Part shown: positions 5,508 to 14,511 of the stretch, in pieces
How the letters are laid out: the number at the start of each line of letters is the position of its first letter
Numbering within the stretch: position 1 is the stretch's first letter
NCBI GenBank assembly: GCA_017470055.1
Contig: JAFUFD010000104.1
Coordinates: forward strand, 1 to 35,400
Direction of reading: 5' to 3'
Source of the DNA: Prevotella sp.
GTDB taxonomy: Bacteria; Bacteroidota; Bacteroidia; Bacteroidales; Bacteroidaceae
DNA: 35,400 nt
The notes under the pieces: generated by a model
Database searches by the model: none
What the model saw: the letters and a program-made list of their open reading frames with translations, nothing else
What the model was told of the DNA's origin: nothing
Made by a program: the position numbers and the translations under genes

Positions 5508-6977
5508 TTATTGCCGATACAGACGACCGTTTCTGATGATAAGTCCTTTGTGGGTGGAACTGACTCGTCGACCTAGTAAGTCGTAGGTTGGTGCATCCAC
5601 ATCGTTTTCTGACTGTTTCCTGATGATGCTGATACCAGAGGTCATCGTCACATGACTGATCATAAAATTGTACATCTGCAGCAAGTCCGTTTCAGACTGT
5701 GGTACCGCATGCCCCGAACTGTAGCCTGTAAGTGTTGCCGTGGCTGTCCCTACAGCATCGAGCCTCTCCTTCATGAGTTGCGCTTGGGTAGCATATAGTC
5801 CCTGAGGGTCTTTGTTCTTATCGGCAAAGAAATCGTCGGTATTATGGAAAAAGAGCGTAGGAGCCGAGGCATTGTTTTCGATCGTTGCCAAAGCACCTTG
5901 CTGCTCCCATGACGAACCAGTCGATGACACGAAAGCACTCATGCGGGTATATTCATTGGAGGAGGCTAAAGCATGCTGGTAGTCGAACATGCCAGGTCCC
6001 AGAATGGCGCACTGTACCTTACTACTCTCCTCGGCAAAGCGACCTCGTGACGCATCCTCATAGGTTGCTATGTAGCCATCGCCAACGGCAAGGGCGGCTG
6101 CGGTGGAGCCACGTGAGAAACCCGTCACGACCACCTCGCCATTAAGTCCCATACTACTGCCGACACCACGGATGGTCCGGATGGCGGACTTCACCTTGCA
6201 TGCCGCATCGGGATTGACCTCAATGGCACCAAGACTCTTGTTACCGCCACCTGTATATTTGCCCTGTCCCCACTCACAATACTTGGGGTGGTCGCATACA
6301 GCCCAGGCAAAGCCGACGGCAGAGGCTCCTTCCACGAAACTGTCTTTAAACTGTCCCCATGAATTGGTCAGGTTCATGCGTTGGTGTTTATTGGTTGCAT
6401 AACTGTTGCTGTAGGAGAAAGTGACCACCACAGGAACAGGATGGGAGGGATTGGCAGGATAAACAAGGTCGAGAAAGAGGGAGTCGCCCTGGCTATTCTT
6501 ATAGGCATCAGGATAGTTGTACACGCTGGGGTCGTCCTTATAATAAGAGATGTCACGACAGAGGCGATAGCCCTCCATCAGGATATAGGAGCGTGAGGGC
6601 GAGCAGTTCACTCCACAGAACTTACCATTCTGTAGACTGCTGTTGATGTCGATGATATCTTTGTTCAGTGCAGGAGATACCGCTTTCCCATTTTTAGCAT
6701 AGTCCAACTCTATCACCTGATAGCCCTGCTGGCGCAGCCAAGCCACATCATCGGCATTGCTGTTCTGTCCTATCTTCTGGAAACCGAGGTTCTCCAGATA
6801 GACCACCGTCATGAGTTTTCCGTTGGCATCTTTGGCGGCAGAGCCAGTAGCGGCAGAGGTGGTGTAGTTGATAGCCGTCCCTGTCGCAGAACTATTCCAT
6901 TTTCCCGTTCCTGCCATTAACCCGTTGGTCAACAATAGGAACAAAACAGTAAAATATGAACGCACCTCTTTTCTCAT
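5508..6977 (-). CDS. Secreted alpha/beta hydrolase (esterase/lipase-like)
   Basis: I use the ATG at 6977; the codon before it is GTG. The 489-residue protein starts with a signal sequence (RKEVRSYFTVLFLLLTNGLMA). It has a serine hydrolase core: the nucleophile elbow GFSRG at about 286-290 (VVVTGFSRGSTAAA), an acidic residue in FFHNTDDFF, and a histidine in YSSGHAVPQ. The C-terminus, PTYDLLGRRVSSTHKGLIIR, resembles the short tail found on many Prevotella exported proteins, which may link it to surface sorting. The substrate is unknown. An acyl or acetyl esterase acting on plant polysaccharide is plausible given the nearby utilisation locus, but the gene is not part of that operon. The minus-strand -7 box is at 7004-7011. 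Confidence 0.7.
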   Translation of the reverse strand: MRKEVRSYFTVLFLLLTNGLMAGTGKWNSSATGTAINYTTSAATGSAAKDANGKLMTVVYLENLGFQKIGQNSNADDVAWLRQQGYQVIELDYAKNGKAVSPALNKDIIDINSSLQNGKFCGVNCSPSRSYILMEGYRLCRDISYYKDDPSVYNYPDAYKNSQGDSLFLDLVYPANPSHPVPVVVTFSYSNSYATNKHQRMNLTNSWGQFKDSFVEGASAVGFAWAVCDHPKYCEWGQGKYTGGGNKSLGAIEVNPDAACKVKSAIRTIRGVGSSMGLNGEVVVTGFSRGSTAAALAVGDGYIATYEDASRGRFAEESSKVQCAILGPGMFDYQHALASSNEYTRMSAFVSSTGSSWEQQGALATIENNASAPTLFFHNTDDFFADKNKDPQGLYATQAQLMKERLDAVGTATATLTGYSSGHAVPQSETDLLQMYNFMISHVTMTSGISIIRKQSENDVDAPTYDLLGRRVSSTHKGLIIRNGRLYRQ

Positions 6978-7003
6978 CACTAGTTATGTTTTCATTGACG
7001 GTG

Positions 7004-7011
7004 CAAAGATA
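7004..7011 (-). promoter_or_regulatory. Promoter -7 box for the secreted hydrolase
   Basis: The minus strand reads TATCTTTG, 26 nt upstream of the ATG at 6977. It is arranged divergently with the promoter of the peroxiredoxin gene. Confidence 0.6.
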
Positions 7012-7060
7012 CGAATTTTTCCCATACAACCTCCTTGATCACTAAATTTTCCTATTAGTT

Positions 7061-7092
7061 TTTGGTTGTTTTACCAATATTGTTTATCTTTG
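7061..7092 (+). promoter_or_regulatory. Promoter of the peroxiredoxin gene
   Basis: TTTG at 7061-7064, a 20-nt spacer, then TATCTTTG at 7085-7092. This is an almost ideal Bacteroidetes primary-sigma promoter. The ATG follows 20 nt later at 7113. Confidence 0.8.
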
Positions 7093-7112
7093 CCTCATAA
7101 AATCATAAGACG

Positions 7113-7562
7113 ATGAATATTGGAGACAAAGCCCCTGAGATATTAGGGAAAGACGAGCAGGGACGGGAGATCCGTCTGAGTGACTATAAAGGTAGGAAAC
7201 TGGTGTTGTATTTCTATCCGAAAGACAATACCAGTGGATGTACTGCTGAGGCTTGCAGTCTGCGTGACCATTATGAGCAGTTGCAGGGTGCCGGCTATGA
7301 GGTAGTAGGTGTGAGTAAGGACTCTGCCGCCTCTCATCAGAAATTCAAGGAGAAGCACTCACTGCCCTTCCCCTTGATAGCCGATATCGACCATTCCCTG
7401 TTGGAGGCAATGGGTGCCTGGGGTGAGAAAAACATGTACGGCAAAAAGACGATGGGTACCATTCGTACTACCTTTATTATTAATGAGGAGGGAATTATCG
7501 AGCAGATTTTCGCTGGCAAGCAGATCAAGACAAAGGAGCATGCCGAGCAGATTCTGAAGTAA
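7113..7562 (+). CDS. bcp: Thioredoxin-dependent peroxiredoxin, BCP/PrxQ type
   Basis: The 149-residue cytoplasmic thiol peroxidase reduces hydrogen peroxide and organic hydroperoxides, with electrons normally supplied by thioredoxin. The peroxidatic cysteine is C43 in PKDNTSGCTAEAC. C48, five residues later, is the resolving cysteine of the alpha-2 type BCP. The sequence VLYFYPKDNTSGCT and the later TMGTIRTTFIINEEG are characteristic, and the length is normal for the family. The gene has its own strong promoter. Its stop lies 5 nt from the 3' end of the convergent alkyltransferase-like gene. Confidence 0.95.
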   Translation: MNIGDKAPEILGKDEQGREIRLSDYKGRKLVLYFYPKDNTSGCTAEACSLRDHYEQLQGAGYEVVGVSKDSAASHQKFKEKHSLPFPLIADIDHSLLEAMGAWGEKNMYGKKTMGTIRTTFIINEEGIIEQIFAGKQIKTKEHAEQILK

Positions 7563-7567
7563 CTATT

Positions 7568-7918
7568 TCACAGTATTTCCGGCTCCCAAAGGAATCGTTT
7601 CATGTCTACGTGACCATTAGGGAGGAAGATGACACCCTCTTCCTCCAAGAGGGTACGCTGGCGACTCCAGCCTGGTGCCGTTCGACCCACAGTGTTCACC
7701 ACCCGATGACAGGGGAGTGTGGTGGCTTCTGGGGAATAGCGAAGGGTGCGTCCTACCATCCGAGAGTGGCTGGGCCACCCAGCCAAGGAGGCGATAGTGC
7801 CATAGGTGGTTACACGCCCAAAAGGTATCTGACTGACTATATTCAGCACGTCCGTGTTGAACTTACGGGCTTGCTCAACGGTCATCTTGTCTGGAAAGTC
7901 TTTTGTGTAACTCATCAT
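7568..7918 (-). CDS. Minimal MGMT-family DNA alkyltransferase-domain protein
   Basis: The 116-residue protein covers only the C-terminal DNA-binding and active-site domain of O6-alkylguanine-DNA alkyltransferase. A winged-helix part (PFGRVTTYGTIASLAG) is followed by the arginine-finger region (SRMVGRTLRYSPE) and the active site PCHRVV with C70. Alkyltransferase-like proteins of this size usually replace that cysteine with tryptophan. Here the cysteine is kept, so alkyl transfer is possible. The N-terminal domain of full Ada/Ogt proteins is missing. The frame is open further upstream, but a start at 7918 (or the next codon, 7915) is supported by the -7 box at 7945-7952. The gene is convergent with bcp and divergent from the GH95 gene. 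Confidence 0.8.
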   Translation of the reverse strand: MMSYTKDFPDKMTVEQARKFNTDVLNIVSQIPFGRVTTYGTIASLAGWPSHSRMVGRTLRYSPEATTLPCHRVVNTVGRTAPGWSRQRTLLEEEGVIFLPNGHVDMKRFLWEPEIL

Positions 7919-7944
7919 GACACACACATTCAACTTATTTGCTG

Positions 7945-7952
7945 CAAAGATA
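7945..7952 (-). promoter_or_regulatory. Promoter -7 box for the alkyltransferase-like gene
   Basis: The minus strand reads TATCTTTG, 26 nt before the start at 7918. This supports a short product over the longer open frame. Confidence 0.6.
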
Positions 7953-7973
7953 CGCTTTTTTCTTTTTATTTTG

Positions 7974-7981
7974 TATCTTTG
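7974..7981 (+). promoter_or_regulatory. Promoter -7 box for the GH95 gene
   Basis: TATCTTTG lies 25 nt before the ATG at 8007. Together with the minus-strand box at 7945-7952 it forms a compact divergent promoter. No clear -33 element is present. Confidence 0.6.
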
Positions 7982-8006
7982 CCAAGGAAAAACGAAAAGA
8001 AAGACT

Positions 8007-10358
8007 ATGAGTATCAGATACAAAGCACAGAAAGCGATTGCCCTACTACTTTTCACAGGGGCTCTTACCGCAGTGGCCCAGCAACAGCCGATGCGTCTAT
8101 GGTACGATAAGCCAGCACAGTATTTCGAGGAGTCGCTGCCTATCGGCAATGGTAAACTAGGGGCATTGGTGTATGGCGGAACAGACACCTGCCTCATCCA
8201 ACTGAACGATATCACACTATGGACGGGTAAGCCCGTAGACAAGAATATGGATGCGGATGCCCACCAGTGGATACCAGAGATTCGCAAGGCGCTCTTCAAC
8301 GAGGACTACCAACTCGCAGACTCCCTACAGTTGCATGTGCAGGGGCCGAACTCACAGTTCTATCAACCCTTGGGAACATTATATATTATTGATGAGAACG
8401 AAGGGGCGGTCAGTGAATACCGTAGGACACTGAATCTCGACGACGCGCTGGTGAATGACAGTTTTACCCGAGGGGGGAAGGGTTTCACCAGAGACTATTT
8501 CGCCTCCCATCCCGACAAACTCATCGCCATCCGTCTGAAAGGAGAGGGTGACATCAACTGCAAACTGGTGATGACTGCACAGGTGCCCCATTCCGTCAAG
8601 GCAAGCGACAACCAACTGACACAGACAGGTCATGCCACAGGCGACCCGCAGGAGACGATTCATTTCTGTACCATTCTCCAGGTGCAAACAGATGGAGAGG
8701 TAGTCAGTAGCGACTCCACCCTTACCATCCGCCATGGAAAAGAAGCAACGATCTATATCGTCAACGAGACAAGTTTCAACGGCTTCGGCAAACATCCCGT
8801 GAAGGAGGCTGCCCCCTATTTGGAGAATGCCACCGATGATATCTGGCATACCAAGAACTACACCTACGAGCAGTTCATAGATCGGCATATCAAGGATTAT
8901 CAGAAATATTATAACAGGGTGAAACTGGATTTAGGTGGCACATTGCCAGCCATTCCTACAGACCAGTTGCTGAAGCAGCAAAACTCCCGCTACTTGGAAA
9001 CCCTCTATTTCCAATACGGACGCTATCTGCTCATCTCCTGTAGCCGTACTCCTGGTGTTCCTGCTAACCTGCAAGGACTATGGACCCCTTATCTATGGTC
9101 GCCTTGGCGTGGCAACTATACCGTTAATATCAACTTAGAGGAGAACTACTGGCCTGCCTTTGTCGCTAACTTGGCGGAGATGGCACAACCCTTGGACGAC
9201 TTCATCAAGGCATTGGCAGAGAATGGTAAGTATACGGCAAAGAATTATTATGGTGTTGACAAAGGCTGGTGCTCCAGTCATAACAGCGACATCTGGGCGA
9301 TGACGAACCCAGTGGGCGAGAAGCGGGAGTGGCCAGAATGGGCTAACTGGAACTTAGGTGGTGCCTGGCTCGTCAATACACTATGGGAGCGTTATTTGTT
9401 CACACAAGACAAAGCGTATTTGCGCACGGTAGCCTATCCTTTGATGAAAGGTGCAGCCGATTTCTGCCAGAATTGGCTGGTGGATTATAACGGAGAACTG
9501 ATAACTGCTCCTAGTACCTCGCCAGAGAATGAGTATGTCACAGACAAGGGCTATCACGGCATGACCTGCTATGGAGGTACTGCCGACCTCGCAATCATCC
9601 GTGAACTGTTAGGAGCGGTAGTCGCAGCGGGTCCCCTTTGTGGCGACCAAGTCGCCACATACAGAAAGACACTTGGGCGGCTCCATCCCTATACCATCGG
9701 CAAGGACGGAGACTTGAACGAATGGTATTATGACTGGCAGGACTGGGACCCCAAGCATCGCCACCAGAGTCATCTTATCGGACTCTATCCAGGAAGTCAT
9801 CTGGAAGCCTCGGAATTACAAGAGGCGGCTAAGCAGACACTCATCCAGAAAGGTGACGAGACAACGGGCTGGAGTACAGGTTGGCGCATCAACCTGTGGG
9901 CAAGGTTGAAGAACGGAGAAAAAGCCTACCAGATCTATCGTAAGTTGCTGACTTTTACGGATGCTCAAGACGACCAGCGGGAAGGAACCCGTCATGCAGG
10001 TGGTACCTATGCCAACCTGATGGACGCTCATCCGCCTTTCCAGATTGATGGTAACTTCGGGGGGACAGCAGGTGTCTGTGAGATGCTGATGCAAAGCCGA
10101 CTGCTAACCGCTAAAGGCAAACAGCCCATAGTCCTCATTGAACTCCTCCCCGCCCTGCCCAAAGAGTGGAAAGACGGAAAGGTCAGCGGACTCTGTGCCC
10201 GTGGCGGTTTCGAGATTAGTTTCGAATGGAAAGACGGTAAGGTACGTAGTGCGACGATTAAAGCAAAGAAAGCAGGTCCTATTACCTTGTTATACAATAG
10301 CCAGCAGAAGACCTTTCGTCTAAAGGCAGGGCAGACATTGCATGTAAAGACATGGTAA
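8007..10358 (+). CDS. GH95 alpha-L-fucosidase / alpha-L-galactosidase
   Basis: I chose the ATG at 8007 because it opens a signal peptide (AQKAIALLLFTGALTAVAQ) just after the promoter box; the open frame begins at 7917. The 783-residue exported enzyme matches GH95 along its length. It has an N-terminal beta-sandwich (LWYDKPAQYFEESLPIGNGK) and an alpha/alpha toroid with NYTVNINLEENYWPA. N374 and N376 there are the catalytic asparagines, with further motifs STSPENEY (E507) and FQIDGNFGGTAG (D681). GH95 enzymes invert terminal alpha-1,2-fucose or L-galactose. Fucosidases usually have NINTE where this protein has NINLE (L377), so L-galactose or another sugar is possible. A perfect palindrome at 9639-9659 sits in frame. 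L-galactose on complex xylans would connect it with the locus at 13326-29566. Confidence 0.9.
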   Translation: MSIRYKAQKAIALLLFTGALTAVAQQQPMRLWYDKPAQYFEESLPIGNGKLGALVYGGTDTCLIQLNDITLWTGKPVDKNMDADAHQWIPEIRKALFNEDYQLADSLQLHVQGPNSQFYQPLGTLYIIDENEGAVSEYRRTLNLDDALVNDSFTRGGKGFTRDYFASHPDKLIAIRLKGEGDINCKLVMTAQVPHSVKASDNQLTQTGHATGDPQETIHFCTILQVQTDGEVVSSDSTLTIRHGKEATIYIVNETSFNGFGKHPVKEAAPYLENATDDIWHTKNYTYEQFIDRHIKDYQKYYNRVKLDLGGTLPAIPTDQLLKQQNSRYLETLYFQYGRYLLISCSRTPGVPANLQGLWTPYLWSPWRGNYTVNINLEENYWPAFVANLAEMAQPLDDFIKALAENGKYTAKNYYGVDKGWCSSHNSDIWAMTNPVGEKREWPEWANWNLGGAWLVNTLWERYLFTQDKAYLRTVAYPLMKGAADFCQNWLVDYNGELITAPSTSPENEYVTDKGYHGMTCYGGTADLAIIRELLGAVVAAGPLCGDQVATYRKTLGRLHPYTIGKDGDLNEWYYDWQDWDPKHRHQSHLIGLYPGSHLEASELQEAAKQTLIQKGDETTGWSTGWRINLWARLKNGEKAYQIYRKLLTFTDAQDDQREGTRHAGGTYANLMDAHPPFQIDGNFGGTAGVCEMLMQSRLLTAKGKQPIVLIELLPALPKEWKDGKVSGLCARGGFEISFEWKDGKVRSATIKAKKAGPITLLYNSQQKTFRLKAGQTLHVKTW
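9639..9659. repeat. Perfect intragenic palindrome within GH95
   Basis: TGTGGCGAC (9639-9647) and GTCGCCACA (9651-9659) form a 9-bp stem with a CAA loop. In frame it encodes about LCGDQVAT (residues about 544-551), a segment between conserved GH95 blocks. Confidence 0.65.
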
Positions 10359-10375
10359 AGAGGATGTAGAATACA

Positions 10376-10960
10376 TTAGAAGAGTCGGGCGACTTCACAA
10401 AGTTCGTCGTACCACTCCTGACCGAAACGGCGGATAAGAGGCTCTTTCAGGAATTGATAGACGGGAAGGTGTAATGCCTTCCCTTTCTCTACGGCATCCT
10501 TGCAGACAGCCCAACGGTTATAGTTCAAGCCAATGAGTCCGTTGCCGAAATTCTTCTCACGAATGGGATACAGCGCACAACTGATGGGTTTGCAGAACTG
10601 TGTCTTGCCATTACGATAGGCTTTTTCCAAGGCGCAAAGGCAGTTGTCACCATCATAGCACGTAAACACACAATCCTTCCCCCGTACGATACTTGTCACA
10701 AGGTCACCATCGCTATCGTTGTACACAACACCTTGCTGGTCGATAACCGATTGTGCCGACGCAGAGAGGTCACCCCATACGATATCTAACGCCTCCTCGA
10801 TACCTGCGACCTCCTCTATCTTGACAGGTGCGCCAGCATCTCCCTCCACGCAACAGATGCCCTTGCACTTCTCATAGTCACAACAGAAGCACTCCGTCAG
10901 GATATCAGAGGAGATCAAGACACCTCCTACTTCTAAGATGGGGGGAATCTTGTCTACCAT
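10376..10960 (-). CDS. DUF3109 family cysteine-rich protein
   Basis: The 194-residue cytoplasmic protein has 13 cysteines, clustered as C24, C26, C27, C32, C36, C37 (ECFCCDYEKCKGICC), then C97, C101, C107, C109, C123, C128 and C153. This pattern and the motif KPISCALYPIREK match the DUF3109 family found throughout Bacteroidales. The cysteines suggest a metal or iron-sulfur cluster. The function is unknown. Its ATG overlaps the end of the uracil-DNA glycosylase gene by 7 nt (ATGGTAG), which implies translational coupling in an operon with ung and gpmI. It is convergent with the GH95 gene, with only 17 nt between stops. Confidence 0.85.
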   Translation of the reverse strand: MVDKIPPILEVGGVLISSDILTECFCCDYEKCKGICCVEGDAGAPVKIEEVAGIEEALDIVWGDLSASAQSVIDQQGVVYNDSDGDLVTSIVRGKDCVFTCYDGDNCLCALEKAYRNGKTQFCKPISCALYPIREKNFGNGLIGLNYNRWAVCKDAVEKGKALHLPVYQFLKEPLIRRFGQEWYDELCEVARLF

Positions 10961-11619
10961 TGGATGGGAGTCATGCCGTTTTGTTCGAGATAGGTATTGC
11001 AGCGTGAGAACTGATGCTGTCCGAACCAGCCACCACGGTTAGCCGACAGTGGAGAGGGATGCACCGATTCTAAGACGAGGTTTGTCTGGCGGTTAATCAT
11101 ATACGCCTTACCACGGGCATAGCCGCCCCATAGCATATAGACCAGATGCTCCCGATGGGCGGCAAGTGCCTGGATAGCGGCATCGGTGAACTTCTGCCAG
11201 CCCAGCATAGAGTGGCTGTTAGCCTGGTGGGCACGGACGGTCAGCGTAGCGTTGAGCAATAGTACACCCTGTTCTGCCCATCGTGTCAGATTACCAGTTG
11301 GTGGGACAGGAGTACCCAAGTCGTTCTGTATCTCCTTGAAGATGTTTTGAAGGGAGGGAGGAAACTGCACTCCGTCCTGTACGGAGAAACTCAGTCCATG
11401 TGCCTGTCCTGGCTCATGGTACGGGTCCTGTCCGATAATCACCACCTTCACCTTGTCGAATGGACAGAGGTTGAAGGCATTGAAGATCTGCTTACCAGGA
11501 GGATAGCACTGGTATTGTGTATACTCCTGACGAACAAAACGAGTGAGTTCGACAAAATAGGGCTTGTCGAACTCACTGCATAGATACTGTTTCCAACTAT
11601 CCTCTATCTGGACGTTCAT
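10954..11619 (-). CDS. ung: Uracil-DNA glycosylase, family 1
   Basis: The 221-residue enzyme removes uracil from DNA to start base-excision repair. Motif A, GQDPYH at 63-68, contains the water-activating D65. N123 in LLLNATLTV contacts the uracil. Motif B is HPSPLSANRG, with H187. The length matches UNG. Its start overlaps the gpmI stop by one base (TAATG), and its end overlaps the DUF3109 start by 7 nt, so the three genes are one tightly packed operon transcribed from the gpmI promoter. Confidence 0.97.
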   Translation of the reverse strand: MNVQIEDSWKQYLCSEFDKPYFVELTRFVRQEYTQYQCYPPGKQIFNAFNLCPFDKVKVVIIGQDPYHEPGQAHGLSFSVQDGVQFPPSLQNIFKEIQNDLGTPVPPTGNLTRWAEQGVLLLNATLTVRAHQANSHSMLGWQKFTDAAIQALAAHREHLVYMLWGGYARGKAYMINRQTNLVLESVHPSPLSANRGGWFGQHQFSRCNTYLEQNGMTPIQW

Positions 11620-13145
11620 TATTTATTATCGCTAATCAGGTTCTCACCAGTCATGTCAGCAGGCTGCTCCAGTCCCATGATATGGAGGATAGAGGGAGCC
11701 ACATCGGCAAGGCGACCGTCCTTTACAGTAGCCGAGTTATTATTGGTCACATAGATGAAGGGAACGGGGTTCAGCGAGTGTGCCGTGTTAGGTGAGCCGT
11801 CAGGGTTGATAGCGTTATCGGCATTACCATGGTCGGCGATGATGATAGCCTCATAGTCATTAGCCTTGGCAGCCTCGATGACATCATGCACACAATGGTC
11901 AACAGCCCAAACAGCCTTGGCGATGGCGTTATAGACACCCGTGTGTCCCACCATATCACCATTGGCGAAGTTGACGACGATAAAGTCGTACTTGTTCTCA
12001 TTGATAGCGGCTACCAACTTATCCTTCACCTCATAGGCACTCATCTCAGGCTTCAAGTCGTAGGTGGCTACCTTTGGAGAAGGCACCAGGATACGGTCCT
12101 CACCATCGAAGGGAGTCTCACGACCACCGTTGAAAAAGAAGGTGACATGGGCATATTTCTCCGTCTCTGCCGTATGCAGTTGTTTCTTGCCCTGGCGAGA
12201 GAGATATTCTCCTAAGGTGTCCTCCACATTCTCTTTCGGGAAGAGGATATGCACACCAGTGAAAGAGGCATCGTATGGAGTCATGCAATAGTACTGCAAA
12301 CCAGGAATCGTCTTCATACCCTGCTCTGGCATATCCTGCTGAGTCAGTACGATGGTCAGTTCTTTGGCACGGTCGTTACGGAAGTTGATGAAGATGATGA
12401 CATCACCCTCCTCGATCAGACCATTGACACTACAGTTATGAATAGGCTTGATAAACTCATCGGTCACGCCCTCATCATAACTCTCCTGCATAGCGGCAAC
12501 CATATCGGCAGACTGCTTACCCTCACCCTTGACGAGCAGGTCGTAAGCCTCTTTTACACGCTCCCAGCGCTTGTCACGGTCCATGGCATAGAAACGACCC
12601 ACGATGGAGGCGATGGCGGCGTCATTGTCAGCGCAGACCTTGCTGACCTGCTCGATGAAGCCCTTACCGCTCTTGGGGTCGGTATCACGACCGTCCATGA
12701 AACAATGTACGAAAGTCTGGTTCTTCAGTCCGTAATGCTTACCCACCTCAATGAGTTTAAACAGATGGTCGAGGCTTGAGTGCACACCACCATCACTGGT
12801 CAGTCCCATCAGGTGCAGTTTCTTGTTGTTCTCCTTGGCATAGGTATAGGCAGCCTTCACCTGGGCGTTCTCTACGATAGAGCCGTCCTTGCAGGCGCGA
12901 TTGATCTTCACCAGATCCTGATAAACGATACGACCAGCACCAATATTCAGGTGACCCACCTCAGAGTTACCCATCTGACCATCGGGCAGACCAACGTCCT
13001 CGCCAGAAGCCTGCAACTGAGAGTGAGCCGATACGGCTGTCAGATAGTCCAAATACGGAGTCGGCGTGTTGAAAATCACGTCACCCTTTCCATGCTTACC
13101 GATTCCCCATCCATCGAGAATCATGAGTAATGCTTTCTTTGCCAT
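11619..13145 (-). CDS. gpmI: 2,3-bisphosphoglycerate-independent phosphoglycerate mutase
   Basis: The 508-residue enzyme interconverts 3- and 2-phosphoglycerate in glycolysis and gluconeogenesis using two manganese ions. The N-terminal metal motif is MILDGWGIG (D11). S61 in [17 protein letters not shown] is the phosphorylated serine. Later metal-binding motifs are [12 protein letters not shown] and [10 protein letters not shown] use the ATG at 13145 because the conserved sequence starts there; upstream codons of the open frame are not conserved in style and contain the promoter. It is the first gene of the gpmI-ung-DUF3109 cluster. Confidence 0.97.
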   Translation of the reverse strand: MAKKALLMILDGWGIGKHGKGDVIFNTPTPYLDYLTAVSAHSQLQASGEDVGLPDGQMGNSEVGHLNIGAGRIVYQDLVKINRACKDGSIVENAQVKAAYTYAKENNKKLHLMGLTSDGGVHSSLDHLFKLIEVGKHYGLKNQTFVHCFMDGRDTDPKSGKGFIEQVSKVCADNDAAIASIVGRFYAMDRDKRWERVKEAYDLLVKGEGKQSADMVAAMQESYDEGVTDEFIKPIHNCSVNGLIEEGDVIIFINFRNDRAKELTIVLTQQDMPEQGMKTIPGLQYYCMTPYDASFTGVHILFPKENVEDTLGEYLSRQGKKQLHTAETEKYAHVTFFFNGGRETPFDGEDRILVPSPKVATYDLKPEMSAYEVKDKLVAAINENKYDFIVVNFANGDMVGHTGVYNAIAKAVWAVDHCVHDVIEAAKANDYEAIIIADHGNADNAINPDGSPNTAHSLNPVPFIYVTNNNSATVKDGRLADVAPSILHIMGLEQPADMTGENLISDNK

Positions 13146-13187
13146 AATCTTATACCTATTTAAATTAAAATATTTGCTTTCAGACTG

Positions 13188-13195
13188 CAAAATTA
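13188..13195 (-). promoter_or_regulatory. Promoter -7 box for the gpmI-ung-DUF3109 operon
   Basis: The minus strand reads TAATTTTG, 42 nt upstream of the gpmI ATG at 13145. Confidence 0.6.
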
Positions 13196-13286
13196 CGAAA
13201 TCTTTTAAACATAAAGACACAGAGATATGGAGATTTATTATAAAAAAGGTGAAAACTCTACGTCACTGTATCTTTATCTTCGATAA

Positions 13287-14495
<1,209 letters not shown>

Positions 14496-14511
14496 CCAAT
14501 ATTTACCTTAT

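Noticed and set aside
7917-8006. Upstream ATG for GH95 at 7917
   Set aside because: The extra 30 residues cover the promoter box at 7974-7981. The signal peptide begins properly at 8007.
7919-8299. N-terminal extension of the alkyltransferase-domain frame to 243 codons
   Set aside because: The extension runs through the divergent promoter region and into the GH95 signal-peptide sequence. The family domain and the -7 box support the start at 7918.
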